In this document: piece by piece, positions 51,265-58,685 of the stretch | Position numbering within the stretch: position 1 is the first letter of the stretch | How the letters are laid out: every line of letters begins with the position of its first letter | NCBI GenBank assembly: GCA_015059965.1 | Contig: SUZM01000009.1 | Location: 25,777 to 89,776 of the forward strand | Source: Rikenellaceae bacterium | GTDB lineage: Bacteria > Bacteroidota > Bacteroidia > Bacteroidales > Rikenellaceae | DNA: 64,000 nt | Direction of reading: 5' to 3' | Translations under genes and position numbers: made by a program | The notes under the pieces: generated by a model | Database searches by the model: none | Told to the model about the DNA's origin: nothing | What the model saw: the letters and a program-made list of their open reading frames with translations, nothing else

Positions 51265-52399
51265 TCTCCATACCCTGTGCTCCGAAGAGTGCCGCCGGCT
51301 CCTCGACGAGCTCGCCGACTGCGACCCCCTGAAGGTCGCCCTCAATCGGCGCATTCCCCATGCGGGAGTGATCGCCACACAGCTCAAATACCGCCAACGG
51401 GCACGATACAAACTGCCGAGCTACCATCGGGCGGGGTGCATCCTTCCGCCACGAGCCTTCGAGCAGGCCTCGAGTGAGGCCGCTGCAGCCACAAAAGGGC
51501 TGGCCGGGGAGCGCCTGCTCGACCTGACAGCGGGGTTGGGGGTCGATTCATTCCACTTCTCGCGCTCGTTTCGTGAGGTGGTGGCTCTGGAGCGCGACCC
51601 CGTGCTGGCGGAGGTTACGCGCGAAAATATGCGCCGACTCGGGGTAGGGAACGTGCGTGTGGTCTGCGCCTCGGCCGAGGAGTATCTGGCCCACTGCGAG
51701 GAGCGTTTCGACTGGGTCTATGCCGACCCCGACCGTCGCTCGGCAAGCGGCCAAAAGTTGGTTCGGCTCGAAGATTGCTCACCCGATGTGGTGGCCCTGC
51801 GCCCGCTAATCGAGCGGATCGCCCCGCGTCTGTGTCTGAAGAATTCGCCCCTGTTCGACGTCGATGAGGCCTTCCGATACTTCCCCGAAGCACAGGTGGA
51901 GGTTCTCTCGGTGGGGGACGAGTGCAAAGAGGTCATCATTCGGACCGGAGAACCCGTCCCAAGCCTCAGGGTCGAGGCGGTGGGGTTGGGCCATCTGGAG
52001 GTACCCCTCTCGGAGCGCAATTCCGCCCCATCCGAAGGGGAGTTTGTGCCCGAAAAATATCGCTGGCTCATCCTCCCGGATGTCGCCCTGCAGAAGGCCC
52101 GTTTAGTCTGCCACCACCTGCGCCCGCAGGCCTTTGTTGCCTCGGAGAACGGCTTTGGCTTCTCGCAGGAAAAACCCCGGGGAATTTTGGGCCGCACGAT
52201 GGAGATCGCCGAGATCGCGGAGTATAAGCCCAAAGCGGTAAAACGGGATCTGAAGGGGCTCTCGGCCGAGATTTGGAAGCGCGACTTCGGCCTCTCGATC
52301 GAGGAGATCCGCCGAGCAACGGGGCTGCGTCCGGGGGCCGATCTTCGCCTCGCTTTCACCAAAATCGGAGGTAAAAATTGGATCATACGGCTAAAATAA
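51248..52399 (+). CDS. PG_1098-type class I methyltransferase
   Basis: A 383-residue SAM-dependent methyltransferase. Motif I is LLDLTAGLGVDSFHFS, motif II ends VALERD, and WVYADPDRRSASG supplies the acceptor-side motif. An N-terminal helical part and a C-terminal ferredoxin-like/THUMP-like part (LPDVALQKARLVCHHL ... FGLSIEEIRRATGLRPGADLRLAFTKIGGKNWII) match the PG_1098 family, suggesting an RNA substrate. Start ATG at 51248 overlaps comEC; the following codon is also ATG. Confidence 0.85.
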   Translation: MMTLDDLHTLCSEECRRLLDELADCDPLKVALNRRIPHAGVIATQLKYRQRARYKLPSYHRAGCILPPRAFEQASSEAAAATKGLAGERLLDLTAGLGVDSFHFSRSFREVVALERDPVLAEVTRENMRRLGVGNVRVVCASAEEYLAHCEERFDWVYADPDRRSASGQKLVRLEDCSPDVVALRPLIERIAPRLCLKNSPLFDVDEAFRYFPEAQVEVLSVGDECKEVIIRTGEPVPSLRVEAVGLGHLEVPLSERNSAPSEGEFVPEKYRWLILPDVALQKARLVCHHLRPQAFVASENGFGFSQEKPRGILGRTMEIAEIAEYKPKAVKRDLKGLSAEIWKRDFGLSIEEIRRATGLRPGADLRLAFTKIGGKNWIIRLK

Positions 52400-52400
52400 C

Positions 52401-52408
52401 TACCTTTC
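52401..52408 (+). promoter_or_regulatory. Possible -7 box 4 nt before yihY start
   Basis: TACCTTTC, one base from consensus, followed by GGGG and the ATG at 52413. It repeats the 4-nt spacing seen at rnhB and at 29393. Confidence 0.35.
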
Positions 52409-52412
52409 GGGG

Positions 52413-53360
52413 ATGAAACGGATAAAAGCGAGATTACAAAGGCTCGTCTCTCAGGTCGAGCGCTTGATCAAGTGGTGCCGACGAATGTTGAATCTGCTGG
52501 TGGTCAAACCCCTGCACGAGCTGGGCAGTCCCTTTGTGCGGCTGGGGGTGCGCCTCCTGCAGTTGATCTTCTTCACCCTGAAGGACATGAGCGATAACCG
52601 CACCAATGTTCGCACGGCAGCCTTGTCGTTTTACACCCTGCTCTCGATCATCCCCCTGCTGGCCATTCTCTTTGCCGCAGCCAAAGCCATGGGCTACATC
52701 GACCTGCTGCTCGACAACCTCTACGGCCTCTTCCCCCACAGCCCCGAGTTGGTGGACTACTGCATCGACTTTGCGGAGAAGACCCTGGCCCGTACTCGCG
52801 GAGGGTGGATGGCCGCCATAGCCGGTCTGACGGTCCTCTGGTCGGCCGTCAGCCTGATGGACGATCTGGTGCAGGCCTTTAACGACACCTGGCAGATCAG
52901 CGAGCGCCGCAGTTGGCGCCGTTACGGAGCCTACATGCTCATTTTGGTCTTCTTCCCCGCCTTCTGGATCGGCAGCGAGGTGCTGGGTGCCTGGCTGACA
53001 AACCTCTTCGGATTGAGGGAGCAATGGCTCCTGCGCATATTGGGTTCGCTGGTCTCGTTCATCCTCGAACTGGGGGTCTTTATCCTCTTCTACAAGGTGG
53101 TACCCCATACGCGTGTGGGGTGGAGCGCGGCCTTGGTGGCGGGCATCACGGCCGGAACCTTCTTTGAGGGTTTCCAGTGGTTCTTCACCGCGATCCTGAG
53201 CCGCATGACCTCCTACAACGCCATCTACGGCAGCTTTGCCGCCCTGCCTCTGTTCCTCTTCTGGCTGCGTTATTCGTGGCAGATCCTGCTGACCGGAAAC
53301 GAGTTGGCCTTTGCCTACCAAAACCTCAACCTGCTCAGAGAGGAGCACCAAAACCGATAA
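52413..53360 (+). CDS. YihY/BrkB family membrane protein
   Basis: A 315-residue member of the YihY (formerly RNase BN-annotated) family with six predicted helices. Recognisable segments: VRTAALSFYTLLSIIPLLAILFAAAKAMGY, GGWMAAIAGLTVLWSAVSLMDDLVQAFNDTWQI, and YNAIYGSFAALPLFLFWLRYSWQILLTGNELAFAYQN near the end. A transporter role has been suggested for the family; function is not established. Confidence 0.9.
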   Translation: MKRIKARLQRLVSQVERLIKWCRRMLNLLVVKPLHELGSPFVRLGVRLLQLIFFTLKDMSDNRTNVRTAALSFYTLLSIIPLLAILFAAAKAMGYIDLLLDNLYGLFPHSPELVDYCIDFAEKTLARTRGGWMAAIAGLTVLWSAVSLMDDLVQAFNDTWQISERRSWRRYGAYMLILVFFPAFWIGSEVLGAWLTNLFGLREQWLLRILGSLVSFILELGVFILFYKVVPHTRVGWSAALVAGITAGTFFEGFQWFFTAILSRMTSYNAIYGSFAALPLFLFWLRYSWQILLTGNELAFAYQNLNLLREEHQNR

Positions 53361-53379
53361 GAAATTAGAGTGTGAAGAT

Positions 53380-54174
53380 ATGCGAATCGTATTGATCGGA
53401 AGCGGAAATTTGGCCGAACAGTTGGCCTTGGCCCTTACGGAGGGTAATGCCGGTCTGGTGCAGATCTATGGCCGCAACCGCGAACGTGCCCAGAAGCTCG
53501 GCGAACTGTGCCATACCCCCTACACCTCGGATCCTAAACAGGTGGTTGCGGCCGACCTCTACCTGGTGGCGGTCTCGGATCGTGCCGTGGAGTCGGCCAC
53601 CGCTCCCCTGCCCATCCCCGAGGAGGCATTGGTTGCCCACACCGCGGGGAGCATTGCCATCCACAAACTTCCCCACCGCCGATGCGGTGCCTTCTACCCC
53701 TTCCAGACCTTTACAAAGGGGCGCCGGGTCGATTTTCGCGAGATCCCGATCTTTGTGGAGTGCTCCGACGAGGAGGGCCTTACGATGCTGAAGGAGGCCG
53801 CTGCACGAATTTCAGACCACCTCTTCGAGGCCGATGGCGACCAACGCCGCCGCATCCACCTGGCCGGAGTCTTCGCCGCCAACTTCGTCAATGCCCTCTA
53901 CGGTGTGGGTGAAGAGTTGATGGAGAGGGCTGGATTCGGCTTCGAAGAGTTGAAACCCCTGATTGGAGAGGTAGCCCGCAAAGCCGCCGAGGCCGACCAT
54001 CCCCGCCGGGTACAGACCGGACCCGCCGTGCGAGGCGACAAAGCGGTGTTGGAGATCCACGCCCGACTCCTGGATGAGATCTTCGGTTCAAATACCCCCC
54101 AAAGCGAAAAACTAAAAAACATCTATCACGAAATAAGCGAACAAATATGGGAAACTTCAAAGAAGACATTCTGA
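53380..54174 (+). CDS. DUF2520/Rossmann-like dehydrogenase-fold protein
   Basis: A 264-residue protein from the ATG at 53380. A Rossmann nucleotide-binding N-terminus (RIVLIGSGNLAEQLALAL, GSGNLA) with ADLYLVAVSDRAVE and LVAHTAGSIAI is followed by the helical DUF2520 domain (GAFYPFQTFTKGRRVDF ... HLAGVFAANFVNALYGVGEEL). It resembles pyrroline-5-carboxylate reductase or F420-dependent NADP oxidoreductases; substrate unknown. It overlaps kdsC by 28 bp, so the two are co-translated. Confidence 0.86.
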   Translation: MRIVLIGSGNLAEQLALALTEGNAGLVQIYGRNRERAQKLGELCHTPYTSDPKQVVAADLYLVAVSDRAVESATAPLPIPEEALVAHTAGSIAIHKLPHRRCGAFYPFQTFTKGRRVDFREIPIFVECSDEEGLTMLKEAAARISDHLFEADGDQRRRIHLAGVFAANFVNALYGVGEELMERAGFGFEELKPLIGEVARKAAEADHPRRVQTGPAVRGDKAVLEIHARLLDEIFGSNTPQSEKLKNIYHEISEQIWETSKKTF

Positions 54175-54692
54175 AGACCGAGGCGATGATCTTCGACGTG
54201 GACGGTGTGCTGACCGACGGCGGGATCATCCCCACTCGCGATGGCGACTTCATCCGCAAGTATCACGCCAAGGACGGCTACGCCATTGCCTATGCCATCA
54301 AAATGGGCTATAAGATCTGCATCATCACCGGAGGTCGCGGCGAGAACCTGAGCTACCGCCTCAAGATGCTCCATATCGAGGATATCTACCTCGACTGCTC
54401 GAACAAGCTGGCCGCGCTGGACGACTACTGCAAAAAGTATGGCCTGAATCGTGAAAACATCATCTACATGGGCGATGATATCCCCGACTTGGAGTGTATG
54501 CAGGCTGTCGGTATTCCGGTTTGCCCGGCCGACTCGGCCATGGAGGTGATCGAGGCCTCGCGCTACGTCTCGGAGTTCGACGGCGGCCGCGGTTGTGTGC
54601 GCGACATCATCGAACAGGTGCTCCGGGCACGAGGCGACTGGGCCAAAAATTCGGATGGGGTCACCTGCTCCCGCGATGCCAAATCGAGGTAG
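54147..54692 (+). CDS. kdsC: KDO-8-phosphate phosphatase, HAD superfamily
   Basis: A 181-residue capless HAD phosphatase: motif I FDVDGVLTDG with D17 and D19, motif II ITGGRG, Lys in SNKLAALDDY, and motif IV GDDIPDLECM. Length and sequence fit KdsC, which makes 3-deoxy-D-manno-octulosonate for lipid A core; other small HAD phosphatases are possible. It overlaps the DUF2520 gene. Confidence 0.88.
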   Translation: MGNFKEDILKTEAMIFDVDGVLTDGGIIPTRDGDFIRKYHAKDGYAIAYAIKMGYKICIITGGRGENLSYRLKMLHIEDIYLDCSNKLAALDDYCKKYGLNRENIIYMGDDIPDLECMQAVGIPVCPADSAMEVIEASRYVSEFDGGRGCVRDIIEQVLRARGDWAKNSDGVTCSRDAKSR

Positions 54693-54750
54693 AGACCACC
54701 TGATCAAGGCAGCGAAGAAACTCCCCGAAAAGGGGCCAAAATCATAAAAA

Positions 54751-54782
54751 TTTGGAAAATTCGAACTTTTTGCCTACCTTTG
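54751..54782 (+). promoter_or_regulatory. Promoter of the coiled-coil/zapA operon
   Basis: TTTG (54751-54754), 20 nt, TACCTTTG (54775-54782), giving a short leader before the ATG at 54814. Confidence 0.7.
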
Positions 54783-54813
54783 GGGAGGAGAAATTTGTTT
54801 TAGACCGAAAGCT

Positions 54814-55107
54814 ATGGCTGTAAAAGGGGTTATCACCGAGTTGGACGGACGCGTGGAGCGTCTGATGGAGGAGCATCGCCGCATGGCGGCTCTTTGCGGG
54901 AAACTCACGGCCGAGCGCGACGCCCTCAAGGAGGAGAAGCGCACCCTGGAGCAGCGGGTTCGTGAGTTGGACCACGAACTCTCGATGCTCCACCTGAGCG
55001 AAGGTCTGGCCGGAGGAAAGGCCGACAAAGAGAAGGCGCGTGCACGCGTGAACCGTCTGATGCGGGAGGTGGACAAGTGCATTGCCCTATTGAACAAAGC
55101 CGAATAA
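54814..55107 (+). CDS. Short coiled-coil protein upstream of zapA
   Basis: A 97-residue, highly charged protein, nearly all helix. The heptad-like stretch ERLMEEHRRMAALCGKLTAERDALKEEKRTLEQRVRELDHELSML (shown in part) predicts a coiled coil. It precedes zapA by 6 bp in one operon, so a role in division-ring assembly is plausible. Similar small proteins sit before zapA in other Bacteroidetes; no named family. Confidence 0.75.
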   Translation: MAVKGVITELDGRVERLMEEHRRMAALCGKLTAERDALKEEKRTLEQRVRELDHELSMLHLSEGLAGGKADKEKARARVNRLMREVDKCIALLNKAE

Positions 55108-55113
55108 TGCCCT

Positions 55114-55428
55114 ATGGAGGAGACTAAAAAATTGACCATGAACCTGAAGGTGGCCGGCAAGGCCTACCGCGTCAATACGTTGCCCGAAAAGGAGGAGGCG
55201 TATCGTCTGGCGGAGCAGGAGGTCAATGACTATATCAACAGCTTCAAGAAGGGAAAATACAAGGGGTTTGAGGATCGCGACTACCTGGCGATGGCCGCCC
55301 TGCACCTGGCTATAGCCAACGTGCAACTGCGACAGAGCCGCGAGGTGGGAGGCGAAGATCTGAAGGCCCTCGATGCGCTCAACGAGCGCTTAGACAACTA
55401 CCTGAACGAACTGAAGGGCGAATTGTAG
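55114..55428 (+). CDS. zapA: Cell division protein ZapA
   Basis: A 104-residue FtsZ-ring crosslinker. The N-terminal head reads LTMNLKVAGKAYRVNTLPEKEEAYRLAEQEVNDYINSFK, then a helical stretch with DYLAMAALHLAIANVQLRQS and a C-terminal coiled coil. Position after a coiled-coil gene and before a 6S-like RNA matches the zapA-ssrS arrangement of other bacteria. Confidence 0.88.
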   Translation: MEETKKLTMNLKVAGKAYRVNTLPEKEEAYRLAEQEVNDYINSFKKGKYKGFEDRDYLAMAALHLAIANVQLRQSREVGGEDLKALDALNERLDNYLNELKGEL

Positions 55429-55479
55429 CCCGAAAGTTGCGAGCCGGCGGAGCCGCGCCCAAAATTCCGTCAGCGTTCT

Positions 55480-55487
55480 TACCTTTG
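55480..55487 (+). promoter_or_regulatory. -7 box of the candidate 6S RNA
   Basis: TACCTTTG directly ahead of the structured region that begins about 55494. Confidence 0.6.
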
Positions 55488-55493
55488 AAAAAA

Positions 55494-55712
55494 GGAAAAT
55501 CTACCCGCATAGATTCCTTGAGCTTTGCGAAACTGAACACTTATTACATTGGGGCAACGGATGCCTTGTCAAAATCAGGCCTTAACCCTTCGGGGTGTCG
55601 CCCGCGGGCGGCCGTTGGAAGATTGCGAAAGACGGCGACCCCACAACTGACTTATCTTGCAGATTCGTCAAACGAAAGAGGGAATCTTATGCGGGTTTTC
55701 TATTTTTCTACC
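55494..55712 (+). ncRNA. ssrS: Candidate 6S RNA
   Basis: A structured non-coding region of about 218 nt between zapA and rny. Its 5' part (GGAAAATCTACCCGCATAGATTCC in two pieces) can pair with its 3' part (GGGAATCTTATGCGGGTTTTC) in a long interrupted closing stem, with a large central part between, the general shape of 6S RNA, which binds RNA polymerase holoenzyme. The position after zapA is the same as in Escherichia coli, and a promoter box lies just upstream. T-rich tract at the end. Family identity was not computed. Confidence 0.5.
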
Positions 55713-55757
55713 ACCCATTTTGACCATTTTTAACCTAATATATAAATAACTAAACCA

Positions 55758-57305
55758 ATGGGTACAATAATTTTAACCGCCTGTCTATCCGCTATCGTCG
55801 GTGTTGGGGTCTACGTCCTGGTGACGAACCTCATCCTCAAGCAGAGCATCAAACAGCGCTGCGAGGCCGCCGTAAAGGAGGCCGAAGCCGAGGGCGAGAT
55901 GATCAAGAAAGAGAAGATCTTGCAGGCAAAAGAGAAGTTTATACAACTCAAAAGCGAACACGACCGTCAGGTCAATGAGCGCAACCAGAAGATCGCACAG
56001 AGCGAACAGCGCGCCAAGCAGATTGAGAACAATCTGCAAAACCAACAGCGTGAGCTGGAGAACAAGATCAAGGAGAACGACCGCCTCAAGGAGCAGATGC
56101 AGAGCCAGATGCAGCGCCTGCAGGGCAAAGAGGAGGAGGTTGAGCGCCTGCGCCTGGAGCAGAACAGTCGCCTGGAGCAGATCTCGGGCATGAGTTCCGA
56201 CGAGGCCAAGAACATCCTGATCGAGAACATGAAGGCCGAGGCCAAGAGCGATGCCGCCACCTACATCAACGAGACCATCGAGGAGGCCAAACTCACCGCC
56301 ACCAAGGAGGCTAAGCGCATCATCGTCGCCTCAATCCAGCGTGTAGCCACCGAGACGGCGATCGAAAATGCTGTGACGGTCTTCCACATCGACAGCGATG
56401 AGGTCAAGGGTCGCATCATCGGCCGTGAGGGCCGCAACATCCGCGCCCTGGAGGCTGCCACCGGCATTGAGATCATTGTGGACGACACCCCCGAGGCGAT
56501 CATCCTGAGTGGTTTCGACCCCGTGCGCCGCGAGATTGCCCGCTTGGCTCTCCACCAGCTCGTCACCGACGGCCGCATCCACCCCGCCCGCATTGAGGAG
56601 GTGGTGGCCAAGGTCAAGAAGCAGATCGAGGAGGAGATCGTTGAGGTGGGTAAGCGTACCGCCATCGACCTCGGAATCCACGGCCTCCACCCCGAGCTGA
56701 TCCGCCTGATCGGTAAGATGAAGTACCGCTCGTCGTATGGTCAGAACCTCTTGCAGCATGCCCGTGAGACGGCCAACCTGGCCGGAATCATGGCCGCCGA
56801 GCTGGGACTGAACCCGAAGCTGGCCCGCCGAGCCGGTCTGCTTCACGATATCGGCAAGGTGCCCGACGATGAGCCCGAACTGCCGCACGCCATCATCGGT
56901 ATGAAGCTCGCCGAGAAGTATAAGGAGAAGCCCGAGGTATGCAATGCCGTGGGTGCCCACCACGACGAGGCCGAGATGACCTCGATGATTGCCCCCATCA
57001 TTCAGGTGTGCGATGCCATCTCGGGAGCCCGTCCGGGAGCCCGCCGTGAGGTGGTGGAGAGCTACATCAAGCGCCTGAAGGAGATGGAGGATATCGCCCT
57101 CTCGTATCCCGGTGTGGTGAAGACCTACGCCATTCAGGCCGGTCGCGAGCTACGCGTAATCGTAGGTGCCGACAAACTCTCGGATCAGGAGTCGGAGAGC
57201 CTGTCGCACGATATCGCCAAGAAGATCCAGGACGAAATGACGTACCCGGGTCAGGTAAAGATTACCGTTATTCGCGAGACCCGATCCGTTAGTTACGCCA
57301 AGTAA
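55758..57305 (+). CDS. rny: Ribonuclease Y
   Basis: A 515-residue endoribonuclease that starts mRNA decay at the membrane. N-terminal helix ([23 protein letters not shown]), a long Glu/Lys/Arg coiled coil to about 165, a KH domain with [35 protein letters not shown], and the HD domain with [14 protein letters not shown]. Normal length and full motifs. Its last 20 codons are duplicated in degraded form 285 bp downstream. Confidence 0.95.
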   Translation: MGTIILTACLSAIVGVGVYVLVTNLILKQSIKQRCEAAVKEAEAEGEMIKKEKILQAKEKFIQLKSEHDRQVNERNQKIAQSEQRAKQIENNLQNQQRELENKIKENDRLKEQMQSQMQRLQGKEEEVERLRLEQNSRLEQISGMSSDEAKNILIENMKAEAKSDAATYINETIEEAKLTATKEAKRIIVASIQRVATETAIENAVTVFHIDSDEVKGRIIGREGRNIRALEAATGIEIIVDDTPEAIILSGFDPVRREIARLALHQLVTDGRIHPARIEEVVAKVKKQIEEEIVEVGKRTAIDLGIHGLHPELIRLIGKMKYRSSYGQNLLQHARETANLAGIMAAELGLNPKLARRAGLLHDIGKVPDDEPELPHAIIGMKLAEKYKEKPEVCNAVGAHHDEAEMTSMIAPIIQVCDAISGARPGARREVVESYIKRLKEMEDIALSYPGVVKTYAIQAGRELRVIVGADKLSDQESESLSHDIAKKIQDEMTYPGQVKITVIRETRSVSYAK

Positions 57306-57352
57306 ACAACAGACCCAGGTACGACATCCGGAAATATGGACTTTCCCTCCCC

Positions 57353-57515
57353 ATGGGTGTGTCTAATAAGTTTTTTAGACACACCCTGATTGTTTGAAGT
57401 TGTATAACATGAGGGATTTCAAGGCTTGCGCAGCCCGAAAAAGCGGAGTTTACCGGGCGTAAATGAGCATTTTGAGGGCAAGCGTAACGCAGAAATCACC
57501 TGGTTAGACAGCTTC
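57353..57515. repeat. Inverted-repeat element copy R2 (hairpin plus 110-bp core)
   Basis: A hairpin at 57355-57386 (GGGTGTGTCTAA with TTAGACACACCC) precedes a core at 57401-57510 that matches R1 at 2749-2858 base for base in length and at most positions. Same relative orientation as R1. It lies between the real rny end and its degraded copy. Confidence 0.7.
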
Positions 57516-57529
57516 CATTAGCCCAAGGG

Positions 57530-57592
57530 CCCGGGTCAGGTGAAGTTTTCCATTTTTCGCGAGACCCGATCCGTTAGTTCGGCAAAATAAAC
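57530..57592 (+). pseudogene. Degraded duplicate of the rny 3' end
   Basis: 63 bp align without gaps to 57245-57307 (offset 285) with nine mismatches by my count. The copy keeps the same reading frame text (GQVKFSIFRETRSVSSAK against [18 protein letters not shown]) and a TAA at the equivalent place, but has no start or upstream coding region. Confidence 0.7.
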
Positions 57593-57605
57593 CTAATTTT
57601 AATCC

Positions 57606-57645
57606 AGAGGCTGTCCAATACCTAGTGTTATGACAGCCTCTTTTT
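57606..57645 (+). terminator. Terminator upstream of element R3
   Basis: AGAGGCTGTC (57606-57615) pairs with GACAGCCTCT (57632-57641), followed by TTTTTAAA. Confidence 0.7.
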
Positions 57646-57657
57646 AAAGAAAAGAAG

Positions 57658-57773
57658 TGTATAACAAGAGGGTTTTCAAGTTTGCGGTTAAGCCATAGGC
57701 AGAAGGAGTTTACTCCCTTTGCTATGGCGAAGCAACCAAAAGAACCTTAACACTGAAATCACCTGGTTAGACA
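57658..57773. repeat. Inverted-repeat element copy R3 (diverged interior)
   Basis: Left end TGTATAACAAGAGGGTTTTC and right end GAAATCACCTGGTTAGACA are as in R1 and R2, but the 77-bp interior differs (it includes GGAGTTTACTCC). It again follows a hairpin terminator. Conserved ends with a changed interior suggest the ends are the functional part. Confidence 0.65.
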
Positions 57774-57791
57774 ACTAAATTGATACCGGCT

Positions 57792-58592
57792 ATGAAAAAC
57801 CTATCTATCACCTTGCTTTTGCTCCTTTCGTGTGCAATGTGGGCAGAGGCCCAGGAGCAACCTCAGAAATCGGAGTTAAGCAGCGAAGAGCGCGAGGCGG
57901 CACACCGCCTCTGGTTCGAGAATTTTGAAGCCCGCTTCGAGAAGGGCAACTACCCCCACAAGGGAGTCGATCTGCCCTATCGTACCCTTCATATCGCCCC
58001 CGAGAAGAGCGGTAAGGCGGCCTTAGTGATCTTCCTGCACAGCAGTAAAGGCAGAGGAATAGACAATCGCGGACAACTGCGCGGAAGTGTGCAGCAGGTG
58101 GTGAAAAACCTTGAACAGATCGGCCAAAAGGTTCTGCTGGCCGTTCCTCAATGCCGCCCCGACCGGCGTTGGAACGAAAACTACGCCACCTTGGGCGATA
58201 AGATGCCCATCGTCTTACGCGGATGGATCGATCAACTGCTTGCCGACCACCCCGAGGTTGATCCTGCTCGTCTCTACCTGATCGGAGATTCATCGGGAGG
58301 ATCGGGCGTACTCTTCATGCTGGACAACTACCCCAAACTCTTTGCCGGGGCTATTGCCGCCTCCTGCTACCCCCACAAGAGCAACTCGGCAGCGGCGATA
58401 GCCAAGACCCCGCTGGCCATCTCCTACTCCGACTACCAACCCGAAAGAGAAGCGCTCACCCGCAAGTTCGCCGACAAGATTGCCAAGAATGGCGGTACGG
58501 TACGCTATACCCCTATCTCGGGCTACGACAACAACTACTCCCGCCTCTCCGTGGAGCTTATCGAGTGGATGCTCTCCTTCCGCCGCAAGTAG
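57792..58592 (+). CDS. Secreted alpha/beta-hydrolase
   Basis: A 266-residue exported hydrolase: signal peptide ending WAEAQ (about residue 21), HSSKGRGIDN near 85-95 as the oxyanion region, the nucleophile elbow LIGDSSGGSGVLF (GDSSG), and a late His region (SGYDNNYSRLSVELIEW). It resembles phospholipase/carboxylesterase and poly-hydroxybutyrate depolymerase-like esterases. The ATG at 57792 follows the R3 element by 18 bp, so the promoter must lie in or beyond that element. Substrate unknown. Confidence 0.8.
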   Translation: MKNLSITLLLLLSCAMWAEAQEQPQKSELSSEEREAAHRLWFENFEARFEKGNYPHKGVDLPYRTLHIAPEKSGKAALVIFLHSSKGRGIDNRGQLRGSVQQVVKNLEQIGQKVLLAVPQCRPDRRWNENYATLGDKMPIVLRGWIDQLLADHPEVDPARLYLIGDSSGGSGVLFMLDNYPKLFAGAIAASCYPHKSNSAAAIAKTPLAISYSDYQPEREALTRKFADKIAKNGGTVRYTPISGYDNNYSRLSVELIEWMLSFRRK

Positions 58593-58629
58593 CCTTTAGG
58601 TACTCTTCCTCGTAGCTAAAAATAGAATT

Positions 58630-58661
58630 GAGGCGGTTCAACAAACGTGTTGAACCGCCTC
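58630..58661. terminator. Bidirectional terminator between hydrolase and DPP7
   Basis: GAGGCGGTTCAACA pairs perfectly with TGTTGAACCGCCTC (14 bp, 4-nt loop) between convergent genes. Confidence 0.82.
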
Positions 58662-58685
58662 ATCCCTTATTGGTTGTTCTTATAA

